From Combretum micranthum (Eukaryota > Streptophyta > Magnoliopsida > Myrtales > Combretaceae), in contig JAMXBD010003382.1 in assembly GCA_024138025.1 (NCBI GenBank), forward strand, positions 1 to 64,000: a stretch of DNA of 64,000 bases, in the 5' to 3' direction. Below are positions 34,154 through 46,115 of this stretch, piece after piece. Under the pieces are notes generated by a model that saw only the letters and a list, made by a program, of their open reading frames with translations, did no database searches and was not told the origin of the DNA. Every line of letters starts with the position of its first letter. Within the stretch, counting starts at the first letter, position 1. The position numbers and the translations under genes are program-made.

Positions 34154-35962
34154 ATAATAATTGTAGTGATAATGAGGAAATAACCTAAATGGAACTTTTT
34201 ATACTATAAATGACAAATTACTAAAGAGTTGCTTATTTTAAAATATTTTATCAAAAGAAGTATATGAGATTAACGCGATAGATAATATATATATACACAC
34301 ACGCATACATGTAGCTCCATTTTTGTACTATCCTATTATTTACTTGAGACAATATTTAGAGCATGTTTGGAGTCTGTTTTTCATTTGTAGTTATGTCAAA
34401 ATATATGTGTAAAAAATATTGATTTATATATATATAAATATATATATTTCTACTTAATATATTTAATCTTTTCATAAAAAACTATTAACTATTTTTTTAT
34501 CTGTATTTATTTTTCTTAAATATTTATTTAAAAAAATTTTAAAAAAAATATCTATATCTACCGAAAAAAAACTAGCCGAATAGACACTTAGATTTACTCA
34601 TGCTGTTGGCCTAAAGCCGTGGTTTTCAAACCTCTATGATTTTGAATTATGTTTTTAGTTTTTTTTTTAATTACAATTTTTTCCCCTTTTTAGAGCGTAG
34701 CTAATACTTATCCACCAAGTTTAAGACCGGATGACGGAGACATAAACTTCTGGAAAACGTTACTTCTGCTTATAACTTTAAAGAAGAAGTATTTTGTTAC
34801 TGAAAGTCGGGTTACTTGTTAAAGTAATTCCATAGTGTAATCAATTATGGAAAGAATTAATATTTGCAAAATTTACAAAAAAATTCCTAGTGTTTGAGCT
34901 AAATTAATACTCGATAAATTGATAACTTCTTTAAAATATTTTTTTTTTCTAATCCCAACTTAGACAGTTTATAAAATAGTAATTTTGATAAATTATGATA
35001 TAATAATTTTTAGAAAGACTCAAATAAATCTATAGTCCTGTCAAAGGAACTTCTACAGTTCAACCAATGAACCATCTATTTAATCATCTTACTATTTAAA
35101 TAAATATAAAAGTGATATATTAAGTATTTTCAATGTGCGCTCATGATTGGGTATGGATCTAGGCCTCTAATGATCAACATAAATTGTTCTATTAAACGCC
35201 AAAAAAAATTGTCTATTAAAAACATGACAAGATGATTTAATTTTTCTTCGAGTACAAACATAACTAACAATTTGGTTAAAATACTAATCTATTGTAGTTT
35301 TTCCTTGAATTTTAACTCTACATGGATTTCATCCTAAGCTTTTCTATCATTGTATTCAAAAGCTTCAGCGTCATGTTCTCCAGCCGCAACAAAAAAATTG
35401 TAAAGTGTTATTATTTGGTTTTTTTTTTTTTTCTCAAAAGCATGTAGACTAGTCTCTCTCATACTCACATATTGCTATATGTATTTGATCAATCAAGGTT
35501 GAATTTTTCACACCTTTAAAATGGGGTAGTCATTGTTTGAGTATGATTTTAAGAATTTTTTTATGTTGTATATTGTAGCTCCCTTCGTAATCATACTTTG
35601 AAGGTAATTAGTTTTAGTAAATAACCATGAATGCAAGCGACTTATATTTATCTTAATTTAATTAATCAATACAATGAATATTGTTTAAGTATTAAAAACA
35701 ATGACTACCATTTATGCACTTACTTGTCATAAATATATATGTACAATAAATTTTCTTTTCATATACAACATTTTTTATGCAATTATTTTAAATTTACTTA
35801 ATGGAAGAAGCACTCTTATTATCACCAATCCAATTAATAACTTTTTTATGGTTCCAACATTATAATTTATAAAGGTTTATCATATTCTATTGCAAACATT
35901 CATTTTAAATTTTATGAATTAGTGGTAACCTCAAAAGTAAAAAAGAAAATACATTATTAAAA
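34154..35962. other. AT-rich intergenic DNA
   Basis: No gene seen. It contains TA-rich microsatellites near 34285-34310 and 34425-34445, and a TGTTTGG-type MITE candidate (listed). Confidence 0.55.
34360..34590. mobile_element. AT-rich TGTTTGG-type MITE candidate
   Basis: It begins GCATGTTTGGAGTCTGTTTTTC, has an AT-rich middle with ATATCTATATCTAC, and ends GCCGAATAGACAC. Similar elements lie at 52138-52323 and 61381-61570. Ends are approximate. Confidence 0.35.
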
Positions 35963-36341
35963 TGTAGTACCCTTATACCTAGATGGTGGAACTCTAATCA
36001 CAAGATATGCCTTTTCGGTGTAATGATTTGAAATTTGTCAGAACTCCAAAGTTAAGCGTACTCTTAATAGAGTAATCCCAAGATGGTGACTCACTTAGAA
36101 AGCGCTAGCACAAAAAAAAAAAAAAAAAAAAAAAAAAGATAAAACTGTGCAGTATGTGGTTAAAGCAGACAAACATTGGTGGATAGAGTTTCAAGTCGTC
36201 ATACAGAGCCTCTGTGTCCTGATTGTGCATAAAGATGCGCTAGGAGGGCTAGTGTACCTAGCATCACGATCCCTATTAAGGTGGCTGAAAGCCTATGGGC
36301 GTCCCTCTATTGCATGGAGCCTAGGGTGATAGGTCGTGACA
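35963..36341 (+). repeat. 5' LTR of Cassandra with 5S-like segment
   Basis: It starts TGTAGTACCC and ends GTGACA. The 5S-like part (about 36020-36110) includes AGAACTCCAAAGTTAAGCGT and a degraded GGATGGGTGACC-like box. A run of 26 A (36112-36137) interrupts it; the other LTR has six A there. Confidence 0.85.
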
Positions 36342-36343
36342 AG

Positions 36344-36355
36344 TGGTATCAGAGC
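36344..36355 (+). other. Cassandra primer binding site
   Basis: TGGTATCAGAGC, initiator tRNA-Met complement, two bases after the 5' LTR. Confidence 0.9.
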
Positions 36356-36416
36356 ATAGTAGTCTGAACTATAAATCGAAATTAACAGGGACGTCAGTTC
36401 TATAAGTGAGAGAGTT

Positions 36417-36781
36417 TATAATACCTCTCAAATTAGATGGTGGAACTCTAATAATAAGAGGTGCATTTTCGGTGTAATGGCTTAGAGTTTGCCAAAACTC
36501 CAAAGTTAAGCGTGCTAGGCAGAGCAATCTCAGGATAGGTGACCTTCTTGAGATGCGCTAGTACCAAAAAAGGATAAAACTGTACAGCGTGTGGCCAAAG
36601 CAGACAATATCTTAGTGGGTAAAATTCCGAATCGTTACACAATGTCTCTAGTGTCATAATTGTGTCTAAGGGTGCACTGAGAGAGCCAGTGTACATGACA
36701 TCATGATCCCTACCCAGGGTGGTCTGAGGACCTAGGGACATCCCATTCATTGCGGCAGAACTTGACGTGATAGTTATGATA
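36417..36781 (+). repeat. 3' LTR of Cassandra with 5S-like segment
   Basis: The 5S-like part (about 36480-36563) includes AACTCCAAAGTTAAGCGTGC and CAGGATAGGTGACC, closer to real 5S than the 5' LTR copy. The terminal TG is changed to TA. Confidence 0.85.
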
Positions 36782-37532
36782 TAAATTATATTTTAATATC
36801 ATTAAACTTCCTTTTTACTTGTTTTTATTCACTTAAAATATCAAACGTTTACTTTATTTTATTAATTTATTAAAGTCTAGAGATTATTTGCAATTTTTTC
36901 CATTACAAGTGATCAATGTATCTGTTTAAACAAAACTTTTAATATTTGAGAATGTCAAATTTTTGTGATTGCTCAAATGGAAAAACTTATAGCCCACGAG
37001 CCGAACGATATGCGGAAACAAAACTAATTTTTGGATTTGGTCTTCTGGAACTTGCCTAAGCTATTATATTCTTAGCCAATGGTTTCTAATGGCTTCAAAT
37101 AAAAGTTGCAGTCAAGGAAGCTAGGCCATTCGTTGTATTGGAAAAAGCCAACCTTCTTTTTAAAACCCCGTCTCTATTACCGATTTGACAATTCTGTATT
37201 ATTCTCCGATTCTGTAAAATCTTTTTAACCTTAGGGAGAAAAAGTACAATGAATGATTAAAGCCAGCATAGTCTTTGACTACTTCACGTTTTATTTGCTA
37301 CATTCGAAATTTTAGCAGAATTTCCACAAAATATTATTTGCAATTTCCTCAATATACAAATATCTTTAAGCCATCACTAAAATTCCAAAAATTATTGACA
37401 AAGAATTATAAATAATGATGCTATGCGTGTGTAGATATAGCTAATAAGGATTGATTTTGCAATTTCTTTTCAAGAGCTTATTGAGTGCAGTGTAATTTAG
37501 AGTCCTATCTTAGTAATAATTAACATTTAGAT
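36782..37532. other. Intergenic DNA between two retroelements
   Basis: No gene recognised. 36990-37200 is slightly less AT-rich but has no long ORF. Confidence 0.5.
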
Positions 37533-37902
37533 TGTTGGGTTGTGGAGCCTGAATACTGTACACCTTTGAAAAATCATAATTCTTCTCAATATATATGCGA
37601 AGGACATGTTTCTTGTATATAAGAAACAACGTAACTTTTCTTGAAGGGGTATATAGAAGAGTTGTAACTCTTCCCAAAAGGCATTATTATTGTTAGTAAG
37701 GGTATTTTAGGCATTCACGTAAAATTGTCATTAGGTTTTTTTATAAAAAGCCCATCTATGTAATACACATCCTCTCTAACAGATAGTGAATATCCTGGCT
37801 TGGTAGCGCCCCCAGACGTAGTCACAATCCGTGACGAACTGGAAACAATTTTGTGTCTTTGTCATTTCAATCTTTATTTTTCGTCTTTATTATTTCATAA
37901 CA
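37533..37902 (+). repeat. 5' LTR of the Tork-like element
   Basis: It starts TGTTGGGTTGTGGAGCC and ends TTTCATAACA, and is followed by the PBS. Confidence 0.95.
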
Positions 37903-37905
37903 AAT

Positions 37906-37917
37906 TGGTATCAGAGC
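37906..37917 (+). other. Primer binding site of the Tork-like element
   Basis: TGGTATCAGAGC, initiator tRNA-Met complement, three bases after the LTR. Confidence 0.95.
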
Positions 37918-37939
37918 ACCCAGGTTCGATGGGATAGAT

Positions 37940-40900
37940 ATGATGGGTGACGGAAAATTGCCAATTGAAAGGTTTGAGAGCAGATTTCGGATTCTGGAAG
38001 ATGCAGGTCGAGGATTATCTGTATGGTAAAGATCTGTATCAGCCACTGGGTACAAAACCAGAGGATATGAAGGACGAAGACTGGAAATTGTTGGACAGGA
38101 AGGCGATGAGCGTGGTTCGCTTGTCTCTGTCCAGGAACGTTGCGCTTCATACAGCAAAAGCGAAATCCACTAAGGAGATGTTTGAGACGTTATCGGAGAT
38201 GTATGAGAAACCATCAGCAGCAAACAAGGTTCATCTGATGCGGCGTCTCTTCAACCTAAAGATGTCAGAGAATACTGTGGTTGCCGATCATCTTAACGAG
38301 TTCAATTTGATCACAACCCAATTAAGCGCTGTGGATATTGATTTCGATGATGAGTCCAAGCCCTAATTTTGCTGTCTTCCTTACCGGAGAGTTGGAACGG
38401 AACAGTTACGGCTGTTAGTGCTTCATCGGGGAAAGAGAAGTTGAAATTTGACGAAGTAAGAGATCTGATCATTGGTGAAGAAATTCGCAAGAAGGAATTA
38501 GGTATTACTTCAGGGTCAGTTTTGAACACAGGAAATAGGGGCAGATCGATTCGAAGGAAACGAATCGGGGTAGATCGAAATCAAGAGGTCGGAACAGGGG
38601 AAGAAGTGCATCGAAAAGGGACTTGAGTAAAATCAAGTGTTGGAACTGTCAGGAATTTGGTCACTTCAAGAATCAGTGCACAGCACCGAAGAAAAAGAAG
38701 GAGGCAAATGCAACAGTAGATGAAACCGAAGATGCATTAATTTTGAGTGTGAGCAGTCCATTGGAATCGTGGGTTTTGGATTCTGGAGCATCGTTTCATT
38801 CTTGCAGTGGTGCAGAGTTAATGGAAGAATATACTTCTGGTGATTTTGGAGAAGTCTATCTTGCTGATGATGAACCTCTGAAAATCGTGGGGAAGGGAGA
38901 TGTTCAGATCAAAACACCGAATGGATCTGTATTACAGTTGCATGGCGTGAGACATATCCCTGGGTTGAAAAGAAATTTACTCTCGGTTGGGCAGTTAGAT
39001 GATGAAGGTTATGATGTAACCTTTGGCTGCAATAATTGGAAATTACAAAAGGAGCCATGGTGGTGGCTCGAGGCAAGAAGGAGGGTACATTGTATACGAC
39101 GACAAATCTCAAGGATAGTATTGCTCTTACAAGAGCATACAGTGATGCAGATTTGTGGCATTGCCGATTAGGTCATATGAGTGAGAAAGGGAAGGAGCTG
39201 TGCTCAAAAGGAAAACTGCGGACCTCAAGACAACTGAAGTCGGATTGTGTGAGGAGTGTGTACTCGGGAAACAGAAGAGGGTAAGTTTCTCGAAGGCTGG
39301 CAGAACTTTGAGAAAGCAGAAGCTTGAGTTAGTACACAGTGACTTATGGGGACAGCGCCGGTGACATCTCTTGGTGGTGCGTCATATTACATGACTTTTA
39401 TTGATGATTCCACTAGAAAGGTATGGGTTATTTTCTAAAAAATAAATCTGATGCTTTTAATATCTTTAGAAAGTGGAAAGCTCTGGTAGAAGTTGAACAG
39501 GCCTGAAAGTGAAGTGTCTGAGATCTGATAATGGTGGTGAATATGCTCAGTGAGTTTAAAGAATTTTGTGCTAATAATGGTATTCGCATAGAAAAGATTA
39601 TGCCAGGAACCCCTCAACATAATGGCGTTGCAGAACGCATGAACAGAACACTTAATGAACGTGCTAGGTGCATGAGGCTGAAGTGTGGGTTACCCAAGAT
39701 GTTTTGGGCAGATGCAGTCAACACTGCTGCCTTCTTGATCAATAGAGGACCATCAGCCCTTTGGAGAATGGCATACCAGAGGAGGCTTGGAGTGGTAAAG
39801 AGGTAAACCTGTCGTTTCTTCGAGTATTTGGCTGTATTGCTTATGTTCATATTGATGCTACTGCTAGAACTAAATTAGATGCTAAATCTGTTATATGGAC
39901 GTTTATTGGATATGGTGGTGATGAGTTCGGTTATAGATTCTGGGATGAACGTAATCGAAAAGTTATTCGTAGTCGAGATGTCATATTTAATGAGCAGGTT
40001 CTGTACAAGGACAGATTGGATGCACCAGATTCTAACAGTGTAGGTACCCAGATTGTTGAGTTAGATATTTCGAACTCAGGTGGGCGCAAGGCTGTTCAGA
40101 ATGATGAGGTTGTTATTGAGGCAGAGCAGAGTACACCACTGCCCATAGCTCCGCTGCGGAGGTCTATCAGAGTGTGTGGTTCACCAGACAGGTATTCACC
40201 GTCAAGTTATTACCTGCTGTTAACTGATGGTGGTGAACCTAAATGTTATGCAGAGGCTAGCCAGGGACAGGATCGAGCCAAATGGAAGCTTGCGATGGAT
40301 GATGAGATGGATTCATTGATGTCCAATGATACTTGGGAACTTGTCGAGCTTTAAAAGGACAAGAAACCATTGCATAATAAATGGGTCTATAGAATTAAGC
40401 AGGAGGTTGATGGAAGCAAGCGTTACAAGGCAAGGCTGGTTGTGAAAGGGTTTCAGCAGAGACATGGTATTGACTATACTGATATTTTTGCTCCTGTTGT
40501 GAAGCTAACCACTAACGTATTGTGTTGAGTATGTAGCTGCAGAGAACTTGCTATTGGAGCAAATGGATGTAAAACAGCCGTCCTCCATGGTGATTTGGAG
40601 GAAGATATATACATGATGCAACCAGAAGGATACTTGTCAGAGGGTAACACTAACCTTGTGTGTAAGCTCAAGAAGAGCTTATATGGCTTGAAACAGGCAC
40701 CGAAACAGTGGTACAAGAAGTTTGATGGGTTTATGCAGGAAATTGACTTTGTCAGATGCAATGCGACCATTGTTGTTACTTCAAGAGATTTGACCAAAGC
40801 TATATCATTCTACTGCTGTATGTAGATGATATGTTGATAGCAGGGTCCAATGCTCGAGAAGTGAGTAAATTGAAAAAGCAGTTATCCGAGCAATTTGCTA

Positions 40901-41784
40901 TGAAGGAACTTAGAGAGGCTAAGCAGATTTTGGGTATGCGTATCATTCGAGACAAAGAGGCGGGGAAGTTGTATCTTTCACAGGCTGAGTACATCGAGAA
41001 AGTATTAAAGCGATTTAATAAGCAAGATGCTAAGCCAGTGAGTGTCCCGCTAGGTGGTCAGTTTAAACTATCTAGCAAAGAGTCGCCTAAGAGTGAGGAA
41101 GAGCGAACCCATATGAAGAAGATTCCCTATGCTTCGGCGATTGGAAGCATTATGTATGCCATGGTTTGTACGAGACCAGATATTGCGCATGCGGTGGGAG
41201 TTGTTAGCCGTTTTATGAGCGATCCGGGCAAACAGCATTGGGAAGCACTGAAATGGATCCTTAGGTACTTGAGAGGTACCACAGATAGGAGTTTGTGTTT
41301 TCAAGGCAAGGATTGCAAGTTGGCAGGATATGTTGATGCGGATTTGGCATCTAGTGATCTAGATAAGAGAAGGAGTACAACCGGGTATGTATTTACTTTG
41401 GGTGGTACAGCGATATCTTGGGCTTCTAAGTTGCAGAAGATCGTAGCCTTATCAACTGCAGAAGCAGAGTATGTGGCAGTGACAGAGGCAAGTAAAGAGA
41501 TGGTATGGTTGCAGAATTTCTTAAGTGAATTGGGGAAAGAGCATAAGGATGGTACCCTATACAGTGACAGTCAGAGTGTTATTTTCTTGGCTAAGAATCC
41601 AGCATTTCATTCAAGAACAAAGCATATTGAGTTGAAATATCACTACATACGGTATCTCTTGGAGAGAAAGATCTTGCAGCTAGTGAAGATTCAAGGGAGC
41701 GAGAATCCTGCTGATATGTTGACTAAGGTTGTGACCTTAGAGAAGTTGAAGCTATGTATGGCTTCAACTGGGCTTGAAACTTGA
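37940..41784 (+). pseudogene. gag-pol: gag-pol polyprotein of the Tork-like element (frame broken)
   Basis: Order and motifs: gag from ATG 37940 with WKMQVEDYLYGKDLYQPL; CCHC knuckle CWNCQEFGHFKNQC near 38638; protease WVLDSGASFHSC near 38770; pre-integrase WHCRLGHMSEKG near 39157; integrase HSDLWG near 39340, RSDNGGEY near 39520 and GTPQHNGVAERMNRTLNE near 39607; [14 protein letters not shown] near 40379, QMDVK near 40560, [14 protein letters not shown] near 40680 and catalytic [10 protein letters not shown] near 40822; RNase H GYVDADLASSDLDKRRSTTG near 41330, STAEAEYVA and KHIELKYHYIR; stop at 41782. Several one-base breaks, plus an in-frame TAA at 40352 where the family has a non-stop codon. 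Read through 40756-41784 the frame is open. Not functional as sequenced. Confidence 0.9.
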
Positions 41785-41860
41785 AGAGAAGTCTTGGCGC
41801 TACCATTTGGTGCAAGTTACTGATGAGAGATTGAGAAGTGGCTTACATGAGATTTAGTCT

Positions 41861-41871
41861 CCAGGTGGGAG
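41861..41871 (+). other. Polypurine tract of the Tork-like element
   Basis: CCAGGTGGGAG directly before the 3' LTR is the expected plus-strand primer. Confidence 0.8.
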
Positions 41872-41873
41872 AT

Positions 41874-42245
41874 TGTTGGGTTGTGGAGCCTGAATACTGT
41901 ACACCTTTGAAAAATCATAATTCTTCTCAATATATATGCGAAGGGACATGTTTCTTGTATATGAAACAATGTAACTTTTCTTGAAGGGGTATATAGAAGA
42001 GTTGTAACTCTTCCCAAAAGGCATTATTATTGTTAGTAAAGGTATTTTAGGCAGTTCACGTAAAATTGTCATTAGGTTTTTTTATAAATAGCCCATCTAT
42101 GTAATACCATCTCTCTCTAACAGATAGTGAATATCCTGACTTGGTAGCGCCCCCAGACGTAGTCACAATCCGTGACGAACTGGGTAAACAATTTTGTGTC
42201 TTTGTCATTTCAATCTTTATTTTTCGTCTTTATTATTTCATAACA
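41874..42245 (+). repeat. 3' LTR of the Tork-like element
   Basis: It differs from the 5' LTR by a handful of short indels and substitutions (for example AAGGGACATG against AAGGACATG), pointing to a recent insertion. Confidence 0.95.
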
Positions 42246-42499
42246 TAGAGATGGACGGACAAAGGTGTCAATAGAAGCCCGCCTCTTTAAACTCCATAAA
42301 AGACTAATTATTATAATATATTTAAATTAAAAAAGGTATTATTTTCGATCTTTTCATGAATCGGCTCTCCCGTCTCTGCTGACATTCAACATAAAGGACT
42401 AGCATGGGTAGAAGCTGGAAGAATAAACTTCTCTAGCAAAATCATATGGATTCATTATCATGACATATAAACCAGCATAAAAATCTACAAAATCTTGGA
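42246..42499 (-). other. 3' flank / probable 3' UTR of the HIPP gene
   Basis: No ORF. It lies between the Tork-like 3' LTR and the HIPP stop codon, so the transcript end must lie within it or in the LTR. Confidence 0.5.
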
Positions 42500-45364
42500 T
42501 TACATAATGCTGCAAGCATGAGGATTATCATCGCTAAACAGGGACGCCAACGCCGCATCGGATGCAACCGCGACGGAATAAACTGCAGGAGTGTGAAAAA
42601 ACGTATGAGCACTGGAAGCAGTTTTACGGGTGGTATCATAGTAATGGCTGACAACGTTAGGAGGGTATTGGTAAAAGGATGCAAAATGAGAATGTCCAGG
42701 GAATGGCCATGGCTCTGCTGCTTTGCCTGCTCTTTTAATAGCTTTCAGCACTTTCTTTTCATCTAACGCATGCTTATAGCCCCTCACTGTCACCTTTTGG
42801 ATCTCCATGTCCACCTCTACCTCTTCCACTCCTGGTTAATATAAATTTGTCCATATAGATGTTTAATAACTTTATTGATGAGTATAATGATATAAAGGAA
42901 TTGAATTATCTCCCTACTCAGTTTTTTTCCTGTCGACAATTTTATCAATAATATATAGAGCATCAATCGATTAATATGGTTTATTTTTACCTTTTTTAAT
43001 TGTACAGGCAACATGTAAGTGGCAATGATGGGGGATTGGAATAGAGGCATGAAAAGAAGAAGGATTCATCGTTAATAATATACTCCTACATGTAATGATG
43101 GGTGATGTACAAGTTTCAGTAAAATTTTAATAAGTGGTAGTGATATTAGGTAAACTTTTTATTCACAAAAAGCATGGTGCATTAATACTAATGAAGTTAG
43201 GAAACCTTTCTATTTAAAATAATGTTGGAGGTTCATAATTTATCATCATAATTCGTACATTTGTAAAAGATTTTGGAATACTATAAAAATTGCGGAAAGC
43301 TTATATACAAAGATATATTATATATATATATATATTTTTTGTCACTTACATATTTATATTAAAGAGTCAGAATAGTTATCTCTTTCTTTCATTTTATTAA
43401 ATTAAATTTCGGGTAGAATATCCCATTCCTATTAGAAGATGAGTTTAACTCTTGTTCGAGGCTTTATTTGCAGAAAAAGAACCTTCACTCTCCTTAAAAA
43501 GTCGATTTCCTGAAATTAGATTTGAGGATCAATCGGTCGCGACTTACTAATCAACCGAACAATACTAAGATGAACCTTCCAATTTTGGGCATAGAACTCC
43601 AGACCACAGTGGTCTTATTGGACGAAGCTATATGGGCTTTCACTGGTAAAGCTTTCTAAGTGGGCTTTCTCCTGAAATTAGGTGGCCCATCATGTGAAAA
43701 ATGTGATAGTCCCTCTCTGGGCTCCTTCCAAATAGGCCAACCCACACAATCTAGGACCCAAAAGAGTGATGCATGAAGCTCGTGCATATAATTAAAATAT
43801 TCGGGCCAGGATGTTCACGGATCGGTTAACTGGTCTATGATCCTATTTTTAAAACCTAACCATAATGATCGGTTTTTTAATATTACGATTCTTAACTGAT
43901 CCATTACAAATGGTTAACCGATTTGCTCGGTTAATTTTTTCGGTTTTCGATTTTTAACCATTTAACGTAATGATTTTAACAAATCATATTGATAATTTCA
44001 ACAAACTTTATTTTTTAGCCTTTATCATAAAGTTTTTCTTTAAAATTATATATGACAAGAGATTAAAAAAAAAAAAGAAACTCAAACTAGGAAAAATAGG
44101 AAAAAAAAGCCTTTGGATGTATCATCATCGACAAAAATCAAATCAAATCAATTACCACATTATGTCCCATCAAACATAGGACAATAGTACCTTAATCAAA
44201 ATCCAAGAGAGATTAACATATGTAAATTATACGTATATGTAAATCATACGTATATATATATATATTTAAAATAATTATATATGTATGAAAATTATATCTA
44301 TAATATGTTTATAAATATTGAAAACGGTTAACCGTTAACTATCCGTTTTTTATGATTACAAACTGAAATTGAAATCGAAAACCGAAAAAATAAAAATCAT
44401 GATCCTAAATCGAAACCAATGAACAGGTTAACCATATTTTTTATATTGATTTTTCAGTTTCGTTCGGTTTCATCCATTCTTTTGCATACCCCTATTTAGG
44501 GATGAGTATAAAGCACTTTGCTGGTCACAATATTCAAACCATTATACTATATTTTAAATATGTCACCGTACTTAAGTCATTTATAGGCTCTCAAAAATAA
44601 ATTCATAAACAAATAATTAAAAGCCATCTATCTTTATGTCAAACTTAAAAGTAAGTAATTTAGTTTAGTAACATTATTACTAGTATCCGAATGGAATAAA
44701 TTAGGTTTGAATAGGTGACGATATGTCTGAAAAAACAAAGTAAAGGCTGCGCTATTCCCCATGTTATCAACAATTATTTGCATCTAAACTTCTCTTTCCC
44801 ACAGCTGAGATTAGGTACTAGTAGGACAGAGTATGATCAATCAATTTCAATGTAAATGTTGAAGAAATAGTGGAAAGAGAAATTGAAATTAAAATTTTAA
44901 AAACTATACAACAAGAGGATTTTAGGTTTTAATGTGTGGAGAAAGATAATAAATTACTTTTAAAATAATTCCTACTCATAATTTAATGGGAATTAGTTTA
45001 CTTCAACAAAGAAGAAAAATTAATTTTATGAAAAATGTTTGATGAGCCAAATATTTATTATGATATTAAGGGTAGTATAATCAAAATGCTGCATGCCCAC
45101 TTCCTAAAAGAATGTGTCTCTTTAAAAATTAAAAAAAAAAAAAGTTTAGGGACTTGTCGTCGACTTATATATGTCATCACTGTATATAAAGTTAATCCAT
45201 GCAGGCCCAAGAAAGGGGAAAATATAAATGAACAAATAAATAAAGCCGAAATGCATATATATTTGGTTAGAAACTTGATGCATACCTTTAAGCTTGTAGA
45301 GAGCTCTTTTCAACTTTGCGGCACATCCTTCACAGTCTAAATTTGGCACTCGTACCTCAACCAT
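42500..45364 (-). CDS. Heavy-metal-associated isoprenylated plant protein (HIPP)
   Basis: Membrane- or nucleus-associated metallochaperone-like protein, 136 residues, intact. Exon 1 45364-45286 opens MVEVRVPNLDCEGCAAKLKR, with the metal-binding CxxC at residues 11 and 14. Exon 2 42831-42500 completes the HMA fold (VEVDMEIQKVTVRGY, LDEKKVLKAIKRAGK) and continues EPWPFPGHSHFASFY..., ending in CSIM, a CaaX box for farnesylation. The intron is phase 1 with GT-AG ends and is 2454 bp long, far longer than the rest of the gene, and holds repeat DNA. The start is the first ATG, with the HMA beta strand directly following. The family binds Cd, Cu or Zn and acts in metal and stress tolerance. The exact HIPP number is not assigned. 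Confidence 0.92.
43803..44510. mobile_element. hAT-like repeat inside the HIPP intron
   Basis: It begins near CAGGATGTTCACGG and ends near TTTTGCATACCCCTA, with many GGTTAACCG and CGAAAACCG words between. Such CAGGGGTGTTCACGG...GCACACCCCTA ends are usual for plant hAT-derived elements. The ends match only loosely and I found no 8-bp duplication. Confidence 0.4.
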
Positions 45365-45906
45365 CTAAACTTCCATAAAAATGCCCACATTTTGTTAGCC
45401 TCCCATTGAATTAAAAGAATATAAAAACTTGCACACTAAGTAAAACATAAATGACTTATTCTTGAAATAAATAAATATATATATATAATCTATATATAAA
45501 GATGAGATATAACTCTTTTTCATCCCTAAATGATGCCCTTATTCGGATTCACTCCAATCACATACTACATTGATATAAATCGACATTATATTAAAGAGGA
45601 GACGAATAAGGACATCGTTTGAAACCCGGAAAAAGAGAGGAAAAAAGAGAGGAATCACATACATTGTGTATATCTCTTCTATATGCTCAAACCTAGAAGA
45701 AGAAACTAGTGAGGTTGTATTTTATTGTATTAGAAGAGGATATTAAGGAAGAGGTTGGTTGAGCTTTATAAAATGGCTAGAGAGGGGGTTTTCTTGGGTA
45801 ATGAAGTGATGGAGTAGAGAGACGAGACATGTCACGCGTGGAATGGAAAAGCGTGATTTTATGTGCCCCCAAAACCAAAGCCATCTCCTCTTCTCTGTTT
45901 TGCTCT

Positions 45907-45934
45907 TCCTATCTCTCTCCCTCTCTCTCTCTCC
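45907..45934. repeat. CT-rich microsatellite
   Basis: CCTATCTCTCTCCCTCTCTC and on; reads as a GA-rich tract on the strand of the HIPP gene, in its upstream region. Confidence 0.85.
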
Positions 45935-46095
45935 ACTCGAAAACCCTAATGCTTTTGTTTGCCACGCTTCTTACATATCAAATTATGAATTACATAGCGC
46001 ACACTATGTTTTCTATTTTGTTAATCATGTGCAGTTTGCACAATATGGACACATTGCCCCCACCTTCTTAATTAAACTTTGTAGAAAATTTGCCT

Positions 46096-46115
46096 ATATA
46101 TATATATATATATAT
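46096..46115. repeat. (TA)n microsatellite
   Basis: About ten TA units. Confidence 0.9.

Larger units (their letters stand above)
35963..36781 (+). mobile_element. Cassandra-type TRIM retrotransposon
   Basis: An 819-bp element: two LTRs of about 370 bp around a 75-bp interior with no ORF. Each LTR carries a 5S-rRNA-like segment, the defining feature of Cassandra elements, which use a pol III promoter. The PBS TGGTATCAGAGC is at 36344-36355. Flanks TAAAA/TAAAT match at four of five target-site bases. The LTRs are clearly diverged, so the copy is old. It depends on proteins of other elements for movement. Confidence 0.88.
37533..42245 (+). mobile_element. Tork/Tnt1-like Ty1/copia LTR retrotransposon, complete
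   Basis: A 4.7-kb element with near-identical 370/372-bp LTRs (TGTTGGG...TAACA), PBS, a single gag-pol region in copia order and a PPT. Flanks TAGAT/TAGAG match at four of five bases. Compact length and gag start (MMGDGK..., FGFWKMQVEDYLYG) fit the Tork lineage. Its 3' end lies about 255 bp from the stop codon of the minus-strand HIPP gene. Confidence 0.92.

Noticed and set aside
36020..36563. Two 5S rRNA genes
   Set aside because: Only the central 5S boxes are present, degenerate, inside a pair of LTRs with a PBS; this is a Cassandra element.
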